From assembly GCA_947303945.1 (NCBI GenBank), contig CAMYZS010000011.1, positions 1 to 46,851 on the forward strand: a DNA stretch of 46,851 nucleotides. Direction: 5' to 3'. Each line of letters begins with the position of its first letter. The stretch's first letter is position 1. The translations under genes and the position numbers were made by a program. This document shows positions 1 through 8,329 of the stretch, one piece after another. Source of the stretch: an uncultured Candidatus Saccharibacteria bacterium. Lineage in GTDB: Bacteria > Patescibacteriota > Saccharimonadia > Saccharimonadales > Saccharimonadaceae. The notes under the pieces are model-generated. The model searched no databases, was not told the origin of the DNA, and saw only the letters and a program-made list of their open reading frames with translations.

Positions 1-71
1 TTATGGGAATGTTCCTTTTTTGTTTCTAGTTCTTTCTAAATTCGTTAACTAAGCCCACACCCCCTAATTCA

Positions 72-100
72 TTGACAAACAAGCCTCACAGTGGTAAAAT
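72..100 (+). promoter_or_regulatory. Sigma-70-type promoter of the 178-768 gene
   Basis: A perfect -35 TTGACA (72-77) and a -10 TAAAAT (95-100) are separated by 17 nt. Transcription should start near 107, giving a leader of about 70 nt before the TTG start at 178. Nothing else is recognisable in 1-71. Confidence 0.75.
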
Positions 101-177
101 GAACCAGCACAACTTCTATTCGGAAGTATTGCAGATCTTTTACGTCGTACACTAAATAAAGAAGGGGGGAGTGTAAC

Positions 178-768
178 TTGGCGAAAATAATACCATTCAA
201 AAATAGCCCAGAGAGAAAGTGTACCACTTCTCCGAGCAACTATCACACAATAGTCCAATCGGCAATCCGAGATTATTGGATAAAGATGGACTTCATCAAG
301 TCCGATAACCTATACACCGTCAGATGGGTTCCTAAAGACCCCAAACAAGATATCAGGATATTAACCGCGGGACGTATACTGTCAGATAAAGAAAAAAAGA
401 GCACCGCCTTCTTCTCGACAGGCGGAGCAATGCTCTCGGAGCGGCTATCTGAATTCACAGAGAGTAACTACGCAGCCCTCTGCGAGAAGGATATTACCGC
501 CATCGATATGACACAAGGCAAAGGTATTGCTATGATAGCGATACCATGCAAACACGGATTTCTTATAGGCGGTTGGCGCAACGAGAAGTCCGACTGCTAT
601 CTTGCAGTTAAAATGCTTGCATTTGCGATGTATTGCCTGATCGCTGTAATTACAGTCACAACAGACTCAGAATCTGCAGCTATCCGTTCGATCATATCGA
701 ATGACACTCGTCTCGGCCTAGATAAACGAGTAGCTCAAAATGTAATCATTAGAGCTGCTATATCATAG
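178..768 (+). CDS. Hypothetical protein (196 aa), orphan gene with own promoter, SD and terminator
   Basis: I do not recognise this 196-residue protein. It starts at TTG (178), chosen because a strong purine-rich SD (AAGGGGGG, about 162-169) sits at normal spacing and no ATG follows nearby. There is no signal peptide; a hydrophobic stretch around residues 143-160 (rich in Leu, Ala, Ile and Val) could be one membrane helix or a buried core helix. It is a single transcription unit: a TTGACA/TAAAAT promoter at 72-100 precedes it and an intrinsic terminator at 789-824 follows. This architecture recurs in the other orphan genes of the window (3398, 10318, 11070, 34876 and 41868). Function unknown. 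Confidence 0.7.
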   Translation: MAKIIPFKNSPERKCTTSPSNYHTIVQSAIRDYWIKMDFIKSDNLYTVRWVPKDPKQDIRILTAGRILSDKEKKSTAFFSTGGAMLSERLSEFTESNYAALCEKDITAIDMTQGKGIAMIAIPCKHGFLIGGWRNEKSDCYLAVKMLAFAMYCLIAVITVTTDSESAAIRSIISNDTRLGLDKRVAQNVIIRAAIS

Positions 769-788
769 GTATAGCCAAAACGACAAGC

Positions 789-824
789 CCGCCACGGTAA
801 TAATAATTACAGTGGCGGTTTTTT
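789..824 (+). terminator. Intrinsic terminator of the 178-768 gene
   Basis: A 7-bp GC-rich stem CCGCCAC (789-795) / GTGGCGG (812-818) is followed by a run of T residues (819-824). Confidence 0.85.
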
Positions 825-830
825 ATTTCA

Positions 831-861
831 AAAAAACGGAGCCATTGTCTAAAATGGCTCC
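831..861 (-). terminator. Intrinsic terminator of the minus-strand 881-1318 gene
   Basis: The stem GGAGCCATT (838-846) / AATGGCTCC (853-861) is followed on the minus strand by a T-run (complement of the A-run at 831-836), 20 nt past the stop codon. Confidence 0.85.
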
Positions 862-880
862 ATAGAAAGACACGATGTTT

Positions 881-1318
881 TTATCCGACCGCGCGCCATA
901 TCGCATCCTCGACAGCATAGAACAGCCTATCGGGTAATGCATGTAATACTTCAGCTCCTTTCGTCTCCCCCTCCTCTCGGATATAATCCAAGAGCTTCTC
1001 AGCGAAAATTTCGGGCTGTATTTTCTCGATCAGCTCAGCCGCCCCTTCGCCGCCATTCATTATTACGCAGATGGCACGACCGAATAAGAAGTCTCCGTCC
1101 TCGTAGGCGGTCAAATCAATCTCGCCCAAGTAATCCTCCGGATCTTGCGGCGCATAAGTATCGCGCACTTCGTATCCATTCCTTTGAAGCAATTCCTCCG
1201 CCGACTCTTCGCCACTATTAGCCGCTCTCACATCTTCAATATGAAAGCCTGATCCTCGAAGCAGCAATTCCTCAGCTTTTGTCCTGTTTACTCCGTTAAG
1301 CGTTCTTTTTTTCTTCAT
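881..1318 (-). CDS. Hypothetical acidic protein (145 aa) with internal repeat
   Basis: Unrecognised, strongly acidic, soluble-looking protein of 145 residues. The first half carries two related segments, each AEELL followed by an R-x-G-(F/Y)-type stretch and then an acidic helix-like stretch (about residues 15-33 and 40-58), suggesting an internal duplication. The ATG at 1318 is supported by an excellent SD (GGAGGAAGAG) about 4 nt upstream. A candidate -10 TATAAT lies on the minus strand at 1443-1448, without a convincing -35; the leader between contains a 6-bp hairpin (CCCGGA/TCCGGG). A terminator at 831-861 ends the unit. It is convergent with the 178-768 gene. Function unknown. Confidence 0.7.
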   Translation of the reverse strand: MKKKRTLNGVNRTKAEELLLRGSGFHIEDVRAANSGEESAEELLQRNGYEVRDTYAPQDPEDYLGEIDLTAYEDGDFLFGRAICVIMNGGEGAAELIEKIQPEIFAEKLLDYIREEGETKGAEVLHALPDRLFYAVEDAIWRAVG

Positions 1319-1588
1319 TTCTCTTCCTCCATTTTATAACAGCCAACGCTTTGCCCGGAATGAGAATCTCCGGGGCTGATTTTCATATTCATACTCAACG
1401 CATTAATACAAAAAACAGACCCGAAAATCCCACCAACAGAGGATTATATCGTGTCTTAATGTACTACTTTGGCATGAACATCATACCTTATGACCATTCT
1501 ATCATACTTTCCTAATATAGTCAAGACGACGAACAGATACGCGGACGCACGTAACGGCGCACGCTCAAACTATACCTCTTTAACTTCC
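1319..1588. other. Intergenic region between argS and the 881-1318 gene
   Basis: No convincing gene. It holds the probable minus-strand leader and -10 box (complement of 1443-1448) of the 881-1318 gene and a small GC hairpin, CCCGGA/TCCGGG, around 1355-1375. The segment nearest argS shows no clear structure. Confidence 0.4.
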
Positions 1589-3271
1589 CTACATTTTCTC
1601 CGGAATCTCAATCCCTAACAAATCCAAAGCCCTCGTTAACACAAAACTCGCTTTTTCAATCATCCACAAACGTGCCGAACGCTCAATATCTACAGCGGAA
1701 GAAATCGGCGTTTTCTCATAATACCTATTTAGTTCTTGCGCCAGTTCAAAGGCAAAACCAGCAATTTTATGCATCGGAAAACCATCTAGCATCGCCGCCA
1801 CAATCGCTGGAAATTCAAGTAATAATCGCAAGATATCTTTCTCTGCCTCAAAATCATAATCCGAAAAATCAATCTTAGCAAAATTAGTATTTTTCTCCAG
1901 AATTCTCCGCATCCTCACACATGCGTACTGACAGAAAGGACCCGATTGCCCCGTCAAAGCAAAAATCTTATCTGGATCATATAAAATTCCCATCTTGCGA
2001 TCAGCCACGAAGTCAGAATATTTAATCGCACCAACCGCAATCTTTGCGATATCTTCATCTGATATATCGCCATCAAAGTTCTCGCGTACTCGTTTCTCGG
2101 CATCGTCAAGCAGTTCTTCCATCAAAACCACACCTTTACGTGAAGACATTTTCTCGCGCTTACCGTCTGGCCCAATCTGGTCAATCATACCAAAATTCAA
2201 ATGATAATTGTTTACTGTTAAGCCAATTTTCTTCGCCATCGCAAACAATTGCTCAAAGTAGAACTTTTGCTCCATACCAGTATTAATAATAATCAAATCC
2301 GGATTGAAATGCTCCACACGATACAGCATGCAACCTAAATCAGTCGTCGCATACAATGCCGTACCGTTACTTTTTAGCATTAACATTGGCACATTGATGC
2401 CAAATTCATCTAATTTACAGATAACCGAACCGTCTTCATTTCTTTCAAAAACACCGTCTGAAACATATTTTTCAACCGCTTTCTTGCCGCCTTCTACAAA
2501 CTGGCTCTCGCCCATCTCATATTCGGTTGAAATCCCTAAACGCGACATCACCTCGTGCATATGATTAGTCGAAATCTGATTAAAATGCTTCGACATTTTA
2601 ATTGCTTCAGAATCTTTGTTCTCCAGCTTCTTTAACCATTCTTGCGCCTCGTTAGCTAAATCATGTTTACCAACCTTCTCTTCTTCCTTTAAGTCCGCCT
2701 TCATCTGAATATAAATATTGCCAAGATCATAAACTGTGATCTTATCAAAATCTATTCCTGAACGCTTAAAGCCAGCCGCCCAAATCCCAAACGGCGTGCC
2801 AACGTCGCCAAGATGATTATCTGTTATTACCTTCCAACCGTTAGCCTCAAGCACTTTCTTCGCTGCCCACCCCTGCGTACCAGGGCGTAAATGGCCTACC
2901 GAGTACGGTTTTGCCATATTTGTACTTGGGAATTCATCTAATGCAACTTTACCCATTCCAGAATCATTATCCCCATAATTCTCAGACCAGATATTAAGCA
3001 ATTGTTCTCGTAAAGCCTTCCCAGATACGGTTATATTTATGAAACCTGGACCAGCAATCGATAACTTATATCCACAATCCTTCAGTTTTCCAATAATTTC
3101 TTCGGCAATCTGACGGGGAGCTTTACTAACCTGGCGCACTAAACGCATTGCCACATTCGTCGAGTAGTCACCAGTAATATCTCTCGGTACATCTGCAAAA
3201 TCAACTACGACATCATTAATACCATATAAATCGTTGATAACTCCCCTAATTTGTCCCTTCAGATTGTCCAT
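1589..3271 (-). CDS. argS: Arginyl-tRNA synthetase
   Basis: Class I aminoacyl-tRNA synthetase charging tRNA-Arg. The order is an N-terminal additional domain (about residues 1-105), the catalytic core with the ArgRS form of the HIGH motif (KPYSVGHLR, preceded by NMA), the NHLGDVGTPFG stretch, a canonical KMSSRKG loop, and the all-alpha DALR-type anticodon-binding C-terminus ending in LGIEIPEKM. Length (560 residues) is normal. An ATG also exists at 3280, but it directly abuts a minus-strand -10 box TAAAAT (complement of 3281-3286), so that start would lie in the promoter. The ATG at 3271 (MDNLKGQ) is 9 nt past the box and fits a leaderless or near-leaderless mRNA; no SD is present. The window also encodes a substrate, tRNA-Arg(UCU), at 8176-8250. 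Confidence 0.95.
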   Translation of the reverse strand: MDNLKGQIRGVINDLYGINDVVVDFADVPRDITGDYSTNVAMRLVRQVSKAPRQIAEEIIGKLKDCGYKLSIAGPGFINITVSGKALREQLLNIWSENYGDNDSGMGKVALDEFPSTNMAKPYSVGHLRPGTQGWAAKKVLEANGWKVITDNHLGDVGTPFGIWAAGFKRSGIDFDKITVYDLGNIYIQMKADLKEEEKVGKHDLANEAQEWLKKLENKDSEAIKMSKHFNQISTNHMHEVMSRLGISTEYEMGESQFVEGGKKAVEKYVSDGVFERNEDGSVICKLDEFGINVPMLMLKSNGTALYATTDLGCMLYRVEHFNPDLIIINTGMEQKFYFEQLFAMAKKIGLTVNNYHLNFGMIDQIGPDGKREKMSSRKGVVLMEELLDDAEKRVRENFDGDISDEDIAKIAVGAIKYSDFVADRKMGILYDPDKIFALTGQSGPFCQYACVRMRRILEKNTNFAKIDFSDYDFEAEKDILRLLLEFPAIVAAMLDGFPMHKIAGFAFELAQELNRYYEKTPISSAVDIERSARLWMIEKASFVLTRALDLLGIEIPEKM

Positions 3272-3317
3272 AACAGCCATATTTTACCATCAAAACACCA
3301 TTGTTTCAAAAATAAAC

Positions 3318-3346
3318 TTGACATATAACACTATTTCCACTATAAT
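3318..3346 (+). promoter_or_regulatory. Consensus promoter of the 3398-4000 gene
   Basis: Exact TTGACA (3318-3323), a 17-nt spacer and exact TATAAT (3341-3346): a full-consensus housekeeping sigma promoter, implying a leader of about 45 nt. It is divergent from argS. Confidence 0.85.
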
Positions 3347-3397
3347 AAATGCGTTACATTCGTTTTATTACGAAGAAAAGTACATGGAGATCGCAAA

Positions 3398-4000
3398 ATG
3401 ACTTTTAACTACAAAGACGTCAAGACTATCCTCGACAACATGGAACTCGTAAACGCATTCCTTAAGGACTCCAATAATCCGAATATTGTCGGAAAAATGG
3501 AGAAAGCCGGCATTCCGACGAGTGAGTATCGCGTTCGCGCCATGCTAAGCGCCTACGCTGCAAGCCTGACAATGAAGGCGCAAAGATATATCGAACTCAA
3601 CGAGAATCGCCGCCGAAGTCGGGAGACCCAGCGGCTCTACCGGCAGCTCACCGCGAAGGGACTCAACCCTCACGATAAGGAGAAGCTGCTGGAAGGAGCA
3701 GCCATCCTCGACAACAAAGAGGCTGTAAACGCGTTTGTATCAAATTGCGCAATCGACAATACGATGCGCGAACTCGGGATCAGACCCGACAAGAAGCACA
3801 TCGAGTCGATGCAAATGCTGATTTGCCGCAGAGCGAAAAATGCGGCAAAGAATAAAGCGCGTCGTCGACAGAGACGTACTCACAACGGCATCGCTAAGCC
3901 ACAGGATAAAGCGCGTCGTCAGCAGAGACATACCCGCGAAGAAGAGGAAGAGCTGCAGTTCGAGTTCGCCACTGATGATGGCGACAATATGGTCTCCTAA
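3398..4000 (+). CDS. Hypothetical basic protein (200 aa) with Arg-rich tandem segment
   Basis: Unrecognised protein. Residues 1-135 look helical and soluble. Around 148-180 it is extremely basic, with a direct duplication: KARRRQRRTH and KARRQQRHTR, encoded by near-identical DNA 54 nt apart (about 3855 and 3909). The tail then becomes acidic (EEEEELQFEF). Such a basic patch would suit nucleic-acid or membrane binding, but that is inference only. The ATG at 3398 follows a moderate SD (TGGAGAT), has a full-consensus promoter 50 nt upstream, and a strong terminator lies 8 nt past the stop. Confidence 0.7.
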   Translation: MTFNYKDVKTILDNMELVNAFLKDSNNPNIVGKMEKAGIPTSEYRVRAMLSAYAASLTMKAQRYIELNENRRRSRETQRLYRQLTAKGLNPHDKEKLLEGAAILDNKEAVNAFVSNCAIDNTMRELGIRPDKKHIESMQMLICRRAKNAAKNKARRRQRRTHNGIAKPQDKARRQQRHTREEEEELQFEFATDDGDNMVS

Positions 4001-4007
4001 ACACCTG

Positions 4008-4037
4008 GGGCGGTCAATAAACTGACCGCCCTTTTTT
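4008..4037 (+). terminator. Intrinsic terminator of the 3398-4000 gene
   Basis: A 9-bp stem GGGCGGTCA (4008-4016) / TGACCGCCC (4023-4031) followed by six T residues. Confidence 0.9.
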
Positions 4038-4055
4038 CATGACTTTTTCTCAAAA

Positions 4056-5648
4056 CTATTTACTCGCCGCACGCATCAATCCTTCAAACAACGGATGCGC
4101 CCGATATGGTCTACTCTTAAATTCTGGATGCGCCTGCGTTGCCACAAAGAAATCACACTCTGGCGCCTCTACGAACTCCACTAATTTACCATCTGGCGAA
4201 GTTCCCGAAACCACCAAACCACCCGCTTCAATCTCTTTTAAAAACTTCTGATTCACTTCGTAGCGATGACGATGCCGCTCAATCACGTCTTCCGCACCGT
4301 ACAACTTGGCCACTTTCGATCCCGACACTAACTTTGCCAAGTAGTTCCCTAAGCGCATTGTTCCCCCCGTACTTTCTTTCCCTTTTTGCCCTTCCATAAT
4401 ATATACAACATTTGCATTCTTTGGTGCATCAAACTCTTCAGAGTTCGCCTTTTTAATACCGCCACGTCGTGCCGCCGCAATTACCGCCGTCTGCAAGCCT
4501 AAACAAAGCCCAAGATACGGTTTATTGTGTTCCAAGCAATACTTTCCGGCTGCAATTTTACCTTCTACTCCGCGAATGCCAAAACCACCCGGTACTACAA
4601 GCCCATCTACGCCAGCAAAATCGTCTTCCGTCGCCTTCTCTGCATCAATCCAAACCGTATCCAACTTCACACCAACTTTCCACGCCGCCGCCTTCAAAGC
4701 TTCCGTCACCGATAAATATGCATCCGCATTATCAATATATTTCGCCACTAAGCCAATCTTCACTTTCTTCTTGAAGTCCGACTCAATATTCTCCACCAAC
4801 TCTTCCCATTGGCTCATATCTGGATCACCGTGATCTATGAACCGCTCCAATGGTGCCAAAACGCCACCTTTCACTGCATTTAATGGTACCTCATAGACAG
4901 ATTTTGCATCCGGCATCAAAACTACCGCATCCTCACGCACTGCACAAAATGTCGCAAGTTTCTTTGCAATTTGTGGCGCTTTAATTACCCGATCAACATC
5001 CATCCTTGCTACTACCATATCCGGAATAATCCCTAATTCACGCAAATCCCTCAAAGAATTCTGCGCCGGTTTCGTCTTAAATTCCTGCGAGGTCGACAAC
5101 CATGGCACATAACAAACATGAACATATAAACAGTTCTCGCGACCAACCTTCGCACTAAACTCACGAATTGCCTCCACGAAATGTGGCCCCTCCAAATCGC
5201 CAATCGTCCCGCCAATCTCTACGATATGCACATCCGAACCAAAGTTCTTCGCATTTTCCAAAAAAGTCTGTTGTACAAGACCAGTTGCGTGTGGTATCAG
5301 CTGCACTGTCTTACCACTAAACTTTCCTGCACGCTCTTCGTCTATTAAACGTTTATATAGCTTCCCAGAAGTCCAAATCGAATCCCCAGTCATTTCCTCG
5401 TCAATAAACCTCTCATAATGGCCCAAATCGAGATCCGTTTCTGCTCCATCTTTCGTTACGAAGCACTCGCCGTGCTCACGCGGGTTCAATAATCCAGCAT
5501 CAACATTAAAATAAGGGTCACATTTCTGCATCGAAACCTTAAGACCCTTCGCTTTCAAAATTGCGCCGATACTTGCTGCCATGATTCCCTTCCCGACGCC
5601 AGAAATCACGCCCCCTGTTACAAATATATATTTCGTTTTTGTTTTCAT
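4056..5648 (-). CDS. pyrG: CTP synthase
   Basis: Makes CTP from UTP, ATP and glutamine in pyrimidine nucleotide synthesis. The N-terminal amidoligase domain (about residues 1-270) begins with the typical FVTGGVISGVGKGI P-loop and has LNPREHGECFVTKDGAE, while the C-terminal class I glutamine amidotransferase domain has the oxyanion GGFGIRG loop, the nucleophile-elbow LGLCLGLQ (catalytic Cys) and the His/Glu signature HPEFKSRP near the C-terminus. At 530 residues it is full length. The ATG at 5648 follows a very strong SD (AAGGAGGTG). It is convergent with the 3398-4000 gene. Monocistronic here. Confidence 0.97.
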   Translation of the reverse strand: MKTKTKYIFVTGGVISGVGKGIMAASIGAILKAKGLKVSMQKCDPYFNVDAGLLNPREHGECFVTKDGAETDLDLGHYERFIDEEMTGDSIWTSGKLYKRLIDEERAGKFSGKTVQLIPHATGLVQQTFLENAKNFGSDVHIVEIGGTIGDLEGPHFVEAIREFSAKVGRENCLYVHVCYVPWLSTSQEFKTKPAQNSLRDLRELGIIPDMVVARMDVDRVIKAPQIAKKLATFCAVREDAVVLMPDAKSVYEVPLNAVKGGVLAPLERFIDHGDPDMSQWEELVENIESDFKKKVKIGLVAKYIDNADAYLSVTEALKAAAWKVGVKLDTVWIDAEKATEDDFAGVDGLVVPGGFGIRGVEGKIAAGKYCLEHNKPYLGLCLGLQTAVIAAARRGGIKKANSEEFDAPKNANVVYIMEGQKGKESTGGTMRLGNYLAKLVSGSKVAKLYGAEDVIERHRHRYEVNQKFLKEIEAGGLVVSGTSPDGKLVEFVEAPECDFFVATQAHPEFKSRPYRAHPLFEGLMRAASK

Positions 5649-5825
5649 TGGGCACCTCCTTAATTAGCCCACCTTAAAAATACACACCCCTAGCATAAGC
5701 TACTTCGCTATAAATATCAACTCCTGTTTTATTTAGTTTTAGTGTTGTAATACTTGCAAATCACTCTATATATAGCGTGTTAGAACAGTACGGCCATCAT
5801 ATTCCCAAATGCTATAATTGCTCTA

Positions 5826-6803
5826 ATGAACTGTTTTTATTATTCCCGCTACCGCTTCTATAACGCCAACGTCAAACATGAACTAAAATTCTTTCTTATC
5901 AGCGATATTCATTTCAGCAGTCGCGTAAAATCAAGTACCCTCAACGCCATCACCAATCAAGCCCTTCAAAAACAGCCAGACTATATCCTTATCGCTGGCG
6001 ACACCCTTGATTACCTTGATACCGTCGAGCAGGATTCTAGCCTAAAACGCCTTACCTCCTGGTTTACGCGCCTCGGCAAAATTGCACCTGTTTTTATCGC
6101 GCTTGGCAACCATGACTTTTATCGCAAAAATCCCAAATACAAAAACATCTTTTCAGCAACCCGCCATTGGATTATTGAAAAAAACCAACGTTTTATTGAA
6201 GCGGTCAACGTAATTAATAATGTCCAAATTCTCGACAATGAAGCCTATGAGGATAAAGACGTCTATATCTTCGGCTTCACTCAATCCCCCGAATACTATC
6301 AATTCGATCGCGACGAATCATATACTACTTCCCTCATCCATCCCGGTCGCGAAGATTTAAATATTCTCCTCTCCGATCTCGATGCGCTCAACCAAAAACT
6401 TATCACTCATTTACCAAAACATAAGGCAAAAATCGCCATCATTCACTCACCTATCTATCTTTCCGACTCCCAAGTTGCCGCCAAACTATATGAATTTGAC
6501 TATTTTATTTCCGGCCACATGCACAACGGCGTCGTCCCGCCAGTTATCAATGATTTTTGGCGCTCCGATCGTGGCATTATCGCCCCTGGCAAAAAACTAT
6601 TTCCACATGGTTCACGTGCTAAAATCACTAGCCCCTACGACAAAATTATTACCCTGGGCGCCGTCACGACTATCCAAGCCAGTGCCAGACCAGTTACCTT
6701 CATGAATCGATTATACCCAGTCAACATCGCCACTCTCGAACTTAGCAAAAACAAACTCTTTATCAGCAAACCAGACGTCAAACACCAATATCTAAGCTTC
6801 TAG
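5826..6803 (+). CDS. Calcineurin-like metallophosphoesterase (325 aa)
   Basis: Predicted di-metal phosphoesterase of the calcineurin-like fold. The metal-site motifs occur in order: ISDIHFS (D-x-H, about residue 27), IAGDTLDYL (GD), ALGNHDFYR (GNHD), IIHSPIY (H) and FISGHMHNG (GHxH). The rather hydrophobic N-terminus is too weak to call a signal peptide, so location is uncertain and the substrate unknown. The ATG at 5826 lacks an SD; a TATAAT box at 5813-5818 ends 7 nt before it, so the transcript is probably leaderless. It is divergent from pyrG and convergent with the ASCH gene. Confidence 0.85.
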   Translation: MNCFYYSRYRFYNANVKHELKFFLISDIHFSSRVKSSTLNAITNQALQKQPDYILIAGDTLDYLDTVEQDSSLKRLTSWFTRLGKIAPVFIALGNHDFYRKNPKYKNIFSATRHWIIEKNQRFIEAVNVINNVQILDNEAYEDKDVYIFGFTQSPEYYQFDRDESYTTSLIHPGREDLNILLSDLDALNQKLITHLPKHKAKIAIIHSPIYLSDSQVAAKLYEFDYFISGHMHNGVVPPVINDFWRSDRGIIAPGKKLFPHGSRAKITSPYDKIITLGAVTTIQASARPVTFMNRLYPVNIATLELSKNKLFISKPDVKHQYLSF

Positions 6804-6808
6804 TGCTT

Positions 6809-7204
6809 TTATTGTCCAAAATTCCAAATACCTAGTTTACCCTTAACTTCAATCGGCGTGACCGCCTCGATATTATCAAGAATCCAAGCATATCTACCAA
6901 CTTCATATTTTCCAGCAACAAAGTTATTCGGATCTCTTTCCTTCTCTTTTCTTATAAACTCGTCTGTCATACAGATGCAATCAACCAGTTCGCATCTGCA
7001 AATAATACATCCATATCTTAGATCCTTCTCCTTATACAGCTTAGATAACGCTTTGTTTTCCTTTATGTCTCCAGTTATTTTAGATAACCCAGCATGAATA
7101 TATAATTCTCCTCTATAATTTGTCTTCCAACTCCTAGTTTCAATTGTTTTAATCTTATTTTTTATCAAAGTCGCATACGGCTCTTTTAGCGTTAATACTT
7201 TCAT
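6809..7204 (-). CDS. ASCH-domain protein
   Basis: Small (131 aa) protein of the ASCH fold (PUA-related beta barrel). The family's conserved face is clear: LKEPYATLI, then KTIETRSW, then NYRGELYIHA, with the C-terminal strand RYAWILDNIEAV and ending LGIWNFG. Some ASCH members bind RNA or act on modified nucleosides; the function here cannot be fixed. The start is placed at the ATG at 7204 (MKVLTLKEPY) because family members begin there; an upstream in-frame GTG at 7252 would add 16 residues without known homology. No strong SD is visible. The stop is 6 nt from the convergent phosphoesterase gene. Confidence 0.8.
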   Translation of the reverse strand: MKVLTLKEPYATLIKNKIKTIETRSWKTNYRGELYIHAGLSKITGDIKENKALSKLYKEKDLRYGCIICRCELVDCICMTDEFIRKEKERDPNNFVAGKYEVGRYAWILDNIEAVTPIEVKGKLGIWNFGQ

Positions 7205-7360
7205 ATTATCGTCACTACCTATTATTAAATTATCTAAAAAGCCCAGAAACACACCTAGCTCTTTTTATCGTAGCACAAACACGAATGTTCGCTACGCATT
7301 AAGAAACAATTCTAGGTTTAATCCAACCCACACAAAGATCGGTCGCTTGAGCTGGCATCT

Positions 7361-7377
7361 ATGCTATGCTATGCTAT
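7361..7377. repeat. Short tandem repeat (ATGCT x3) upstream of the 7461 gene
   Basis: ATGCT occurs three times in direct tandem (7361-7375), followed by ATAAA. It overlaps the region where the promoter of the 7461-8030 gene is expected (a TTGAGC at 7347-7352 and TATGCT 17 nt later), so copy number might influence promoter spacing. This is inference. Confidence 0.35.
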
Positions 7378-7460
7378 AAAAAGAAATCATACATATGTTG
7401 GCTATTATAGTTTTTTTGAACCTTATTATTTTTTAAGTCCAAAGGAGGTGGTAATAAAAA

Positions 7461-8030
7461 ATGGCGTCAATACTAAACTACCTATGTCGTTATAGTTTAG
7501 TCTTTCCTCACAGAGTACTACTGTATACTTGGCTTTTTTGGCCAGGCACAATGTTTATTGTCGCAATTAAATGCGAACATCGACAAGTACACATTGGAAA
7601 GGGCCAGAGCCGCACATTCTTCCCAGGCGACCTTACGCTCGGATTCGATTTCGTAGTCTTGCTCACGCTGAGTGCCCTGTTGCAGATAGAGTATACAAAT
7701 GACTATCTAACAATTACAGCAATCATCGCTGCAATCTTTGCAGTCTTAGCCTGGGCTATCGATATCCAGCAATATCAGGATAGACGCTCAATAGCAAGCC
7801 CCACAAAGATTGCGCATGACATATGCGGCTTCTTCGTGTGCGCATGGGCTATCGGCTCTTTAGCATTCCGTGTCATCGTGAAATCCATCGAAGAGCAATC
7901 GTTTAACCAATATCCCGGTTTGTGGGTAGCTCTTTTAATCAGCGTCGCATTCTTCTGCACGATGATCTTTATCGACATCAAGAACCCTCCCGACCCAGAT
8001 TTGATGCATCCACCCAACTGGCGGGACTAG
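7461..8030 (+). CDS. Hypothetical polytopic membrane protein (189 aa)
   Basis: Unrecognised integral membrane protein with about five hydrophobic segments (approximate residues 17-36, 58-76, 80-100, 118-140 and 153-172) separated by short polar loops; the C-terminal tail is polar and Pro/Asp-rich. The ATG at 7461 has a textbook SD (AAAGGAGGTG) and an intrinsic terminator follows 19 nt after the stop. It stands alone between the ASCH gene and the tRNA-Arg gene, and belongs to the group of SD-plus-terminator orphan genes in this window. Function unknown. Confidence 0.75.
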   Translation: MASILNYLCRYSLVFPHRVLLYTWLFWPGTMFIVAIKCEHRQVHIGKGQSRTFFPGDLTLGFDFVVLLTLSALLQIEYTNDYLTITAIIAAIFAVLAWAIDIQQYQDRRSIASPTKIAHDICGFFVCAWAIGSLAFRVIVKSIEEQSFNQYPGLWVALLISVAFFCTMIFIDIKNPPDPDLMHPPNWRD

Positions 8031-8048
8031 CAGAAGCACTAACTAACA

Positions 8049-8074
8049 CCCCCGGCAACACCAGCCGGGGGTTT
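8049..8074 (+). terminator. Intrinsic terminator of the 7461-8030 gene
   Basis: An 8-bp GC-rich stem CCCCCGGC (8049-8056) / GCCGGGGG (8064-8071) with a short T-run after it. Confidence 0.8.
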
Positions 8075-8081
8075 GCATTGT

Positions 8082-8118
8082 AAAAAAAGAAGTCACAGCA
8101 TACGCGCAACTTCTTTTT
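8082..8118 (-). terminator. Intrinsic terminator downstream of tRNA-Arg
   Basis: The stem AAAAAGAAGT (8084-8093) / ACTTCTTTTT (8109-8118), read on the minus strand, ends in a T-run and lies about 58 nt past the tRNA 3' end. Confidence 0.7.
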
Positions 8119-8175
8119 CAACATCAACCCATTTAATGTCAAATACTCTTCTCTCAAAGAAAAGAATCCATTCCC

Positions 8176-8250
8176 TGGTAGGCCCAGCTGGAATCGAACC
8201 AGCATTGTACCCTTAGAGGGGGTATGTCCTATCCGTTGAACGATGGGCCC
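8176..8250 (-). tRNA. tRNA-Arg (anticodon UCU), CCA encoded
   Basis: On the minus strand the cloverleaf is complete: acceptor GGGCCCA pairs with TGGGCCT (one G-U), D-arm GTTC/GGAC, anticodon stem TACCC/GGGTA with loop CCTCTAA, a 4-nt variable loop, and T-arm GCTGG-TTCGATT-CCAGC. A discriminator A and an encoded CCA follow. The anticodon is TCT, reading AGA/AGG arginine codons. Oddly, position 33 is C rather than the near-universal U. A terminator at 8082-8118 follows. Confidence 0.93.
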
Positions 8251-8329
8251 ATTTTTATACACTTTATTTTACCACACCATATTGACGCCTAAAAAACTAA
8301 TCGCAAGTTACGTCGTGTATAATATGATT

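Noticed and set aside
8243-8329. N-terminal extension of the glycosyltransferase-like protein to 8243
   Set aside because: It would begin inside the tRNA-Arg gene and cross the TATAAT promoter; the conserved fold starts at residue MKVLIAV (8330).
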